From the NCBI GenBank assembly GCA_029962745.1, contig CM057165.1, positions 25,031,882 through 25,095,881 of the forward strand: DNA of 64,000 nt, given 5' to 3'. The position numbers were made by a program, and so were the translations under genes. Positions 49,401 through 61,400 of this stretch are shown piece after piece; position 1 is the first letter of the stretch; the number at the start of each line of letters is the position of its first letter. The DNA comes from Echinometra lucunter. Its lineage: Eukaryota > Echinodermata > Echinoidea > Camarodonta > Echinometridae. The notes beneath the pieces were generated by a model. It worked only from the letters and a program-made list of their open reading frames with translations, had not been told where the DNA came from and made no database searches.

Positions 49401-52400
49401 GAAACCCCCAAATGTGGTAGGATTTCAGGATATTTTTGACCCCTCAGCTGTGACCCAGTTTCAACTGGGTACCCACTTTGACGTCAAAATGACGTCAAAG
49501 TGGGTACCTTGTCGCGCACTATATAGCAAAATGCGCACAAGGTATAATACATATTGTACAGTCTAGCGCACAGCACAACTGCAATGCGCGAAGCTGGGTA
49601 CCCACTTTGACGTCATACCTCATACTCAAATTTTTTGGTCAACTCTTGACTTTTTATGAGAAAATTAGCCAAAATGCATTGATTTTGATTGAAAATCATT
49701 AAATTTTTAATGTTATTCCTCTTAGAATTCTATTTTCAATCATATATCAAAAAAAAAAATTACCATTGTGTAATCACTTTAAAGATCTATCGTTTTAAAA
49801 AGAAAAAAGAATTACAATAAGCACATGGTGAAGAAACCTGTATTCAAAGAAACATAAAGTTAGTCTTGATAGGTCAGTTGGTCTGTAAGTATCAGTTCCT
49901 TTAGCACAGGATTCTATGGAAACTATTAAAGACAATTAAAACTGTAGTCTGTATACATTTGAAGTGACCGAACTTTAGTAAGTCTAAGAAATTCCTTCCT
50001 ATATTTGTATTATCAGAATAATAACATAAATAGATATGACTAACGTAAGGATTTGCTTTATTTGTGGCATTAATTTGTTTTAATCATAATTTCTCTCTTT
50101 GTACTCTAAAGCATTCAAACTAAAATCCTAACATTCAACATTTTACATTTACAACTTTTAGATTTTGCAGTATAAAATTGAAATGAATGAGTAAATCCCA
50201 ATTCTTTTGATATCGTAAATTGTACTGGGCATGTTGTTGTGTTGTGGATATGATGCATAATTAGATTTAGAGTTAGAAATAATTATATAAAACATGACAT
50301 TTTACGTATCTTTGTATTATTGATATTGAAATGCATTTGAAACAATCAAAACATTTATGATTGACCAGTGGTAATTGCTTGTTAGTTTATATATGCATGT
50401 TAAAACTGCTATTTTTCTTGTTTAATCATAGCCCACTTTTATATCAGATGTTGTATTGCTTTATGCATTTGTGATTGTTAATGTGATATATCAATACTTT
50501 GTCTTGTTCATGTAGAAATGGTGAAATGCACATTGCGCAGCACAAAAAGTAATAAATTGGATTGAGTAATGTCCGCTTTTGTTGCCTGAAAAGTTTTGTG
50601 AAATTTGCTATATACAGCACACCATTAAAGTAATGATATATCTCATTTTACATTCTAGCTTTATAAAAGGATATTGATGCAGGAAAAATACAGAAAAAAA
50701 AAAAATTATATGTTCCAAGAAAATTACAACATTAAAAATGCTGGGGGGCATTTGCAAAATATAAGCGTTGTGAGTGAATACCATTGATTTCAACTTGCTC
50801 TTTGGTATCAAATTATTATCCGTAGTATCAATTTTGAAATAATTCACTACAATATTTCTTGGAAGTGCAATTGCTTTTAAGAAGTAGGAACACATGCTTT
50901 GACTTTCAAATGTATTTAAGATATATTTTATTCAAATTAAAATGTATTATTCAAATTAGTTCTTTTCCCCTCAAAGTTCATCTATTAAATGTGGTGATGT
51001 TCAAGCTCCAGATAAGCAATACCAAGGGTTCCATCATGGTCCATAGTCTTAATTTCAAGTTTGCATCCACTACCAAAATGTGCATTTCACTTGAGATTAC
51101 CACATACCAGGTACTATATTCCGTGTCCAGTTTTCTTGCTATGATCACTTACCTTAACTCACTTACACAGAGGATATCCCAGCCAACTATGACACTAGCA
51201 CGGCCACATATGACACACCCGTAGTTGGCCCACCTTCCGCAGGTTTGTGCATTTGCTAATTGCTTTCTAGTCTCTAGACTGTAATGAATTATTCTTGATT
51301 GCATTTGATGAATGTTGTCTCTATTAATGTTTATCATTAATTACATTGGAAGGATGTTTGGTTGTAATGCTATTGAACTGACTTGTATATTTCACATGGC
51401 TTTTGGAGCTTGTTGATATAACATTTTGGTCCATCCTGCTGTTCATGATTAAGTTACATTTTGTTTGGACAATGCTGCATCCATTTAAAGGTTATTTCTC
51501 TTGTCCGCTCTCTCTCTCACCAGTGTGTCATTTCTGCCTCTATTTGTTCCAGTTGATATCGATTGTATCTTCTCTTGGTATGCCTCTTGCCTTGATTTTT
51601 CTCCACAATTCTTTTCTATTTGTACTTGTCTCTCAATTCATTCATTATACTTTGTTTCTGTATATTTCGATTCCATGCATTCACCTGCAACTCCCCTCAC
51701 CATTTCCACTTCATTCATTGCTACAACTTAATTCCACATTCTCTCCTTTCTTCTTCTTTTCTTCTCTCTCTTTAATCTGATGTGTGTTACACTTTAGCTT
51801 ACATGTACGATTCCTTCGCTCTTGTCCATGTATGCTTTTCATATACTCCTCCTTTAATCACATATTTTGTTCAGTAACACAAGAGGAACTTTATTTCACT
51901 TGTTCGCCTTCTTGTCTAGATAAACTTGGAACTTTTATTACATGTTCTATTGAAAATAATAAAACTGTTGCTTAATCGAAGTGATTGATTTCATGAAGAA
52001 GTTTGCATGAAATTTAAAGAAATTTGTGTTTCCAAACAAATGTATTATTATTTACACTCGGTCATATTGCTTAATTCAGTGATGATGGAAATGAAACTGA
52101 TAAAAAATTGTTTGTAATTTCAGAGGACATTGTCTGATCTTTCTCAACTTTCATAAACCTGTTTCACCCATTGTTCAACCATTACTCAAAAGCAACTTGC
52201 TACCAGTGTTATGCTTCCCTTTAAGTATGGATATCTTTCGTTTGGGGATTCGTCCTGCCAACTTTGATTAATGTGACCTTGAGATAAGCATGCCAAGTTC
52301 ATGACATAGTTTCTGTCAACTCTTCAGCATGTCTTGCACTTTTACTGATATCAGATATTCAATAAGACTAACAAACCTCTAAAAAGCCAACCAAGTTTGC

Positions 52401-55400
52401 GCCAGTTTCTTATTGCCTGAAATTGTAAAAATGTTTTTCACAAATGGTGTTCATTGTCTGCAAATGAACAAATGAAAAGTGTTTTTTTTTTTTTTTAATT
52501 TTGCAGATGTTGTTTTGATGCAATCACATAACTGTACCTCAGTTTCGGTTGATAAAGGAGATATATGTTCCTCTTTATTTTCATGCAATTATTATACTAA
52601 CCATTTCAAAGTATATTTCTATATCTGCTCTTTCAAACTAACAAGATCATCACATTGTATGTTAAAACTATGATTTCTGTGAAATGTCATTTCTCTTTTT
52701 CATTTCTTTTTCTTTTTGATGTATTTCTGTTGACTTCAGCTGTGTATAGAATGATATCAGCAATCACACTTTTAATGTTGTAGAAGACAAGTTTTGATTA
52801 TGAACTTCTATTTTTCTTTCTTTCTTTTGTTATGTTGTGAATTGTAATTGCATGTTTTAAATTCCGACAAAAGAGTCCCAGTGTATAATGAAGTTAAAGA
52901 TGAACTGGTTCAATCAAACTTTATTTTTTACAGTATAACTTTGCACAAATGTCCCTCTATCATTTTATTTTCAGCAGTTTTTTTTTTCTACCAAAATTGA
53001 ACCTGTTGCTATTGCTGAGAAGCGACCATTGTGGAGATAGTATTATAAATATTTTTTTAACACGATGAATAGCTATACTTGAATCATATGTACATGTATG
53101 ACAAGAAAACAAAGTAGAGAATTAAGACACACACTGTGCAGACATGAGAGAAATGATTTAAACATGAACATTGCCACATGTAGGTGAAAAATTGTGTCAG
53201 CTTATGCTTAGTAAATACTTTTACATTGTTTGTGCTCATAATGCAATCTAAAAAACCTTGTTAGAAAGCACTTGAAGGAAAATCATTCATTATGTTGCCA
53301 ACATATTTATTTTAGTTATTTTATTTATTTATTTCCAGGAACAGAAATACAGATTCTGTACAAGGCTGTCCCCAGTAGTTCAAGTTTAGAAATGCATAAA
53401 TGATTAATACTATATCAATCATACAGAAAAAAGTTAAAACATGAAGCATGTAGATATAAAAGACAGGTAAATACAAGTAATAATTGCAGGTCACAGAAGA
53501 AAGCAATATAGACGTGGAAAAGTAGAAAGATATGATTTAGGATAATACATATTAATTATTATAATAATAATAATATTCTGGATTTATATAGCGCCTAATA
53601 CATCTCCAAGAGAGTCTCTAAGCGCTTTACAGAAATATTATTACCCCGGTCATCGGATTCAGGCTTGCCTGCATACAATGTATGCACCTTCTCCACTCCC
53701 TAGGGAGCATTCCAGCCAGTCGCCTTTTGCAGGTGCGCACAATGCTAAACAAATCACAATGACTTTCGCATCCTACCGGGTACCCACTTAACACCTGGGT
53801 GGAGAGTGGCAAATGTAGATTCATATCTTGCCAAAGGACATTAGTGCCGCGCCGGGATTTGAACTCGGACCACGAGATCTACAGTCCGGTGACATATCCA
53901 CTAGACCACGACACCTTATTATTGTGTTCAAATATATGAAATATTTGCACTTCAGAAGCTGACATCATTGAAAGTGAAAATGGTGCAAGGGTATTTTTAT
54001 TATTCCTCCGCCCACCGTAGGTGGTTGCCAGAGGCATTATGTTTTCGGGTTGTCTGTCCGTCTGTCCGTCCATCCGTCCGCTCCTTGTTTTCGTTCTCGC
54101 CATAACTTAAGAACCGTTCGACAGATCAACCTCACAATTAGCACATGTATGCATATGGAAGGGACAATGATCTGATTAGATTTTGGGGTCACAAGGTCAA
54201 AGGTCAAGGTCATAGAGGTAATAATACACATGAAAATGGCCCGTTCTCACGATAACTTAAGAACCATTTGACAGATTGGCTTCAGACTTGGCACATGTAT
54301 GCACATGGAAGGGACAATGATCTGATTAGATTTTGGGGTCACAAGGTCAAAGGTCAAAGGTCATAGAGGTCATTATGTACATAGAATTGGTTGTTTTCAC
54401 CATAACTCAACAACCATTTAACCGATCAACCTCAAAATTAGCACATGTATGCATATGGGAGGGACAATGATCTGATTAGATTTTAGGACTCAAGGTCAAA
54501 GGTCATAGAGATCATTATGTACATAGAAATGGTTTGTTCTCGCGATAACTCAACAACCATTTGATGGATCAACTTCAAACTTGATTCATGTATGCATATG
54601 GGAGGGACAATGATCTAATTAGATTTTGGGGTCTCAAGGTCAAAGGTCAAAGGTCATAGAGGTCATTATGTACATAGAAATGGTCAGTTCTAGTGATAAC
54701 TCAACAACCATCTGACGGAGCAGCTGCATACTTGGCACATGTATGCATGTTGGAGGGACAATGATGTGATTAGATTTTTGGGTCTCAAGGTTAAAGGTCA
54801 AAGGTCATAGAGGTCATTATATACATGAAAATTGCTTGTTCTTGCGATAACTTAACAACTCTGTGACGGTTCATCTCCAAACTTGGCTCATGTATGCATA
54901 TGGAAGTCTCATAATTATCTCATTAGATTTGGGGGTCACAAGGTCAAAGATGTCATTTTATACATGAAAATAAAAAAATCAACATAACTATGCCACATAT
55001 TTCTGATCTGGCAATTGCGGAGGCATAAATTTCAACTGTGTGTGGTCCAGGATTCATCTAGTTTATATTGTGAAAAGACTTTTTGTTGTGACATTGGAGA
55101 TTGCATGTACCTTCAGGAGGTGCAGAGGAGATGGACCGTTCAATATTCAATATTCAATGGCTTGTAAACATTATTTGAAATGTATTTCTATTACTCAGGT
55201 CCGGTTGACCACACTACCGTGTCCACTACTGATGCAGACCATGTGATTCCACAGACTGGGAATGGAACACAGAAACCTAATCTTATCAGCTCTACCAAGA
55301 AAACTGATGGTAAGATTTTCTTTCCTTGGTCAGTCTTTTCTTCCCTCACAAATCCTGCTATCATCTACTGAGAGCCTGAATGCCATTAACCCGTTGGATA

Positions 55401-58400
55401 CCATTTGATTTTTGGGTATAACACATGTTTTCCATAGACTCCAACCATAGTTATCTCAGGCTTAGCACTCAATGGGTTAATGCTAAGTGCTATATCTTCC
55501 TGGCTTTCAGAAGAGGATACTAACATCTTGGGGCAGATATATATTTGTGTTTTTTGGGGTTTTATTTCAGTAAAAACAAAATTCAGGTTTCCTTAGCTAA
55601 ATCTGAAAATTCAGGTTTTTTTTAGCTAGTGATAGTGTCAATTTGAATAATAATATTGATGATAGTGATGATGATGATGATGATAAACATCATATTCATC
55701 CTTACAATAACAATTATAATGATAATGATTAAGATAATACCCCTGTATTGATAATAATGATAATTGTAATAATATTGATACCGGTAATAATAACGACGTT
55801 TTGTGTGGTGCTGTCTGTCACAATCATAGTACTTAGAACTATAGTTGAGCTGCCAAAGTAACTAGCTCTCAAGTTTAACTGAGCACAGTCCTTATTTTCT
55901 GGTTGTTTATGTGGTGTTTTTGAAGTCGTGATATCGGCTTCTGATCTTTGCTGTTTCAACCATCAACCCGGACCTTCTTGGTCCGGTAGAAATCCCTCCA
56001 ACTCGCCGGTCTCCGGGTTCCAGCTAGGCCCGGCTCCCAGCATTAATCAGGCATATCAAATAAAAAAATTTAGATTTTATCTTCTTAAAAGTAAGAGTTA
56101 CGAAGCTTGTAAGCATTGCCCAAACCATTGATTTCCAAGTAATTGTATTAGAATCGCTGTTAATCAATGAATTATAACTGTTCTCCTTCACTGAACTACA
56201 GGAGGAGTATCAAACACCCCTGCCCAGGGATCGCCGATCGGTACTGTCATTAGCGTGGTTGTCACTGTCCTCCTACTCCTCGTCCTCCTCTTCGCTCTCC
56301 TCCTCTTCCTCTACCGACGCAAGTACATCAAGCTTAAGCACCGCCTCCCCACCCTCGCCTTTGAAGCCAACTGCAACGGAGGCGGGGCCACCATCAATAA
56401 CTGCCCCACCATTGCTACCATGACAACGGTACCGAGTCGGCGTTCCAACCCGACGTACCAGATTACGCATCCTGACGATGAGCCGCAGTACCATGTGATT
56501 GATAACATGATGGCGGAGAGTGAAGATGAATTGGATAATGGTGAGTTTATATTGCTTGTTGTGTCTCTTTAAAGATAAACAAGAGTTTTGGCCATGTGAT
56601 CACAATGTAAAAGAAACTGTTTCAGAGCAATTGGGAAAGATTGATTAAGAAGTCAGTAAAAATTGGTGTATGCCCTTAGATTTGAAGTCATTGCAGTGAT
56701 ACGAATCAACTAAATCTTGTAAAGCACATGCTCTGCACGCAAAAATGGGTATATTGGACTACTCACAAATGTTTGGACTGAACACTCAAGCTGTGTCTTG
56801 TCATAATTCAAATATGAGAGCATTTGAAGAGTAATTCCTTCCAGCAGGCATTCTTCCTGTGCTCTTTTTCCAAATTGACTTAAAAAGATTGAGAAAGCAG
56901 ATTTATCTTTATGCTTTTAGTTTTGTGGGGAAATAAATGACACCATCACAATGAAATTAATTTCTTGTTCATCCTCTTTTTTTCATGACAGATGTGTAAA
57001 AGGTCATTACTTTATGAAGGCTTCAAGGATGTTCTGAAATTGCCAGTGTAGAGCTTTTGCCAGATTTCAGAATTCATGTACCATCACTCTTTTAGGTTTC
57101 TTGCCAGACCAAACATATTGGGTACCTATCTGTGTAGGTCTGCAGAGGCTTATTTGGTATAACAAATTGCTATTCCATACTTATTGTAACATATTCTGAT
57201 GGTTCTTAAATTAGTAGCAAGAATATCCTACTGTCACAGAGACTTCCAGATATCAAAATACAACAGTTTACTAGTGAATGCTATGTATATTGATATCTTT
57301 TAACCCATTCGTGACAGAGGGTCCACATTTTGTGGTTTGGTCTTATAACTTTTGATGCAGATCTCTAAAAATCATACCAAATACATGAGCAGAAAGAGCA
57401 AAAAATTCTACACATATTGTGCTCATTTTTGTTGCACCAATATACGGTGTTTGATGCTGAAAATTTTTTAAAGGAAAATAAGCATTAAAATCCTTAAATT
57501 GGCAATGCGATGAAAATGTTAAAATTACTGTTTTTCCCTGCAAATTGGCAACTTTATGACTTCTCATCATACATTCTGTCAATTTATATTTATTTCAGGT
57601 ACATGATGTTTTATAAGAAAAATGTAGCAGTAAAAGAAAAATGTTGGTGTTGCCAACTTGTAGAATAAAAGCTGATCCAATTAGGCTTTAAATAATTCCT
57701 GTCACGAATGGGTTAACAGAAAAAGAAACTCTTTGCCCATTGTAAAATCATTTGTTCTTTCCATTCCTTTCCAGTGTCTGAATCATCTAGGATATATGCT
57801 GAACCTGAGAACCCAACATGTACATACAAAGACAAACACTTGCTGCAACATTATGCAGAAACAGACCTTATTAATATACAGGTAAGAACTTGGGCTGTGT
57901 TTCACGAAACCGTCATAAGTCTAACTTCTTGGACATCCCATTGAAACGCGTGTTGTAGAATTAACACACGTTTCTATGGGATGTCCATGAACTTAGACTT
58001 ATGACGGTTTCGTGAAACGCAACCCTGGATTCTAAGTGAAATACTGCTCTTTGCTCCATGGGATTTGACTGGGTTTGCAGAAGTAAACCTTCCAGATTAG
58101 CTTAGAAAGAAATTAGAAGTAGCAGTTCGGTTGAAGTGTTCGAAAATAATCCTAAGAAATATCTGTTCAATTGAGTATTCCCTTTCATGTCATATCCTCT
58201 CTTATTGCACTATTTATTATGTAATTTCAAGTTGCACCTGTACTGTATATATGCCAGCCATTCAGACTTCCATTGTAATTTGCTGAAGTCTGCTAGGTGG
58301 CTGTCTTAGAATTGAGTAAGAAAAATTCATTTGAATAGCAAAGTTAACTAAGTATTTTACTTAAGCCAAAAATTGGAGTAAATTACTTGAAATTCTGAGT

Positions 58401-61400
58401 AAAGTATCAAACTGACTACTGGCCCTGATTTCTTAAGGCCCAGAATGCCTTCTAGAGATGTTTCCTGTGACATTTACTTTAGTTTAATGATCCTTATCTT
58501 TTAGTTGTTAGTTGGGTGTAACATAAAAAATACAATCAATCTTACGATTGATATCAATCGTATTGAAGTCTATGGCAAACCATGTATTAAAGAGTTACAA
58601 TTGATTGTAAGATTGATTGTATCTCTTTATGTTACACCCCCCTGCTGAATTTATAATTTTCTTCTCATACATGTATCTGCATTAAAGTGATTACACAATG
58701 GTAAAAAAAAAATTGATATATGATCAAGAATAGAATTCTAAGAAGAATAACATTAAAAATTTGATGATTTTCATTTGAAATCAATGCATTTTGGCTAATT
58801 TTCTCATAAAAAGTCAAGAGTTGACCAAAAAATTTTGGTATGACGTATGACGTAAAAGTGGGTACCCAGCTTCGCGCATTGCAGTTGTGCTGCTCTAGAC
58901 TGTACAATATGTATTATACCTTGCGAGCATTTTGCTAGAATTGTGCGACAAGGTAACCACTTTGATGTCATTTTGACGTCATTGTGGGTACCCAGTTGAA
59001 ACTGGGACACAGCTGAGGGGTCAAAAATATCCTGAAATCTTACCACATTTGGGGGTTTCCTTGGCATCACGACTTAAAAAAATAAATCAGGCAGATGATT
59101 TTCTGCTGATGAAATCATGCTCTTTTAAATGAACTAAGATTGTTTCAGCATTGGGTACCCCCCCTTTAAAGCTCATTCAGATATCCAGAAGTAAACCCTT
59201 GCATTTATGTTTAGTGTTCACATATGGCGCGGTAAACCGCTCCACTCGTGATAGTGAGTCGTGCATCAAGGTGTCAACTCAAAATAAAGGAAAGTTTTGC
59301 CAAAAGTTGCGCAGACAAACTTGTGACGTGATATTTTGTGCTAATTTTTAAAGAATTTGATTGGTCCACACCCTTTTGCTGCCAGGAGGCAAAAACAATA
59401 CCTCTTGACTCTGCTTCTTTTTTTTTTTTCTTTTTTTTGTCTTATCTTAGGTACCATTCACTTCTAAGGATTACCATGGGGGTTAGCTGATTCATATGTG
59501 AACAAGTCTTGAAGCAGATGATCATAATAGACTAATATTACCATATACTGTTACTTTGTTATTGCACCCACCTGTATAGCTATATGTCTTTTGGCTTATG
59601 TTTGAGAGTGTTAAAACAGGTTTGCTTGTCGTTTACCACAGGGTGTCTCGGGAAACACAATATATGGAGTGCCATCACAGTGCATGGAGAAACTCAACAA
59701 TAGCCGGTTACCCTGTCCAGAGTACCCCAGATCACAACTCAACTTTCTGGAGTTACTTGGAGAAGGAATGTTTGGTGAGGTAGGTATGATTTGCTGTCCT
59801 GCTGTTGTCAGGGAATCACATGTAGTTTAACACCCTTACCCTGATGGAAACAGAAAACTTGATGACTGCTATAGGACTGTGCTATGCAAAGTTTTTAGCG
59901 GTAGACCCGTAAACCCTCCTAAAGACGTTTTTGTTTAAACAGAATTTTGAATGAACTTTGGTTGTACAAATTACAGCACCTGCTTTTCCCTTTTCCTTTC
60001 TAAGTGCATAGAGATGCTAGTGCAGTGATATGCACTGTGAAAGCTCTGTATGATTATTTTTAATTACTTTTTGTTATTAGTTTTTAGTAAACTTTTCATG
60101 GAACTGCATTAAGTTAATCAAACGTTCCTAGTCCATGACTGAGAAATTGTTGATCTTCTTTGCCTTGTTATCTATGTTTGTCAAAACTGTTTACTGCATT
60201 CTCTTGTGAAAGATTGCATCGTATAACACTGGTTGTAGGTGGTACTGAATTTTTGATATTTTTTTTAATGGTTCATTGAGTATACCATAATAAAGATCAA
60301 ACCATTATAATTATGTTCTTGATATGATTATATCAAGAAAGAGACCAGTTAACACAATTTTAATCAATTCATTTTAATTCAATTCATTTCAAAATGGTTT
60401 GTTAGAATTTCTCCGCAGCAAAGCCAAATTACAAAAGTTTATAATCATGATATTTCAGTAACATAAATGATGACAGATAGTAAAACATTGGTATAAATGC
60501 ATAAAATGTCTTATTCTGTGATCTGTTTAACATACAGGTTCATCTATGTGAGGCTGAGGATATTCAAGATTACATTGGAAATGGATTTCCATTTGAAAAT
60601 AAAAACAAGGGAGAAAGAACACTGGTTGCTGTGAAAATGTTAAGAAAAGATGCCTCAAAAAATGCCAGGTGAGTGGAAGTTTTCTGGGCTGATCAAAATT
60701 TGTGCAGTTTTTGCTTTTTCTACCATTTTTTTTTATTTATTGTACTCTCTCTGTCTTCTATCTTCTGTCTGTATGTCTCTCTCTTTTTTTTTCTCTCTCT
60801 CTCTAAGTAAATAAGAATAAATGCATGAAAAATTATGAGAGAGATATTGTAAATCAAACTTTCACCCACAGGGCTTTATCAGAAAATTATGACATTTAAT
60901 TGAATAGCATTCATCATAACAATGCAAAGTGCTAGTGCAAGACTGAGGGATACTGACATGACAAAGCAAAGTGTAGTACACTTTCTAATGATTCTGCATA
61001 AAGCGATGATTATGCCATGACAAGATATATATAATCAATGAAATTTGAGTTTTTTAGGGGTTTATATCACCTGTCCATCCCCTTTTCATTTACTCTATTT
61101 CCTCATCTACTAATTTCCTTTCTTTTTTCCTCCCTCCGTTAAATGCGGTTTTCACGGGCACGCAAACATTTTGCGAAGGATGCGAATATTGAAAAAACTG
61201 TATGCTTCGAAAATTCACCAAACTTCGATAACGTTGTCAGTTATTGTTCAAGGGGTGCGGGAACCGTTCACAAAAATTTAAAATTTTTTTAAAATTCTGC
61301 CGAACTGAAAACGAATAATTGGCCACGCTTCTGAACCCCCACGCATGTTTGGCAATCTTTTGGAGCATAAAATGCGAATGTTGGACTTTGCCATTTTTTC

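Larger units (their letters stand above)
51243..55198 (+). other. DDR intron 7 (4 kb)
   Basis: It contains the SINE at 53553-53915 and the AGGTCA-rich tandem element at 54001-55027, plus CT-rich tracts at about 51500-51780. No further exon was accepted. Confidence 0.7.

Noticed and set aside
52479..52673. Exon-like segment after a T-run and GCAG in intron 7
   Set aside because: The acceptor is good, but no usable donor follows in frame and the peptide is unlike the stalk; exons 7 and 8 already join in phase.
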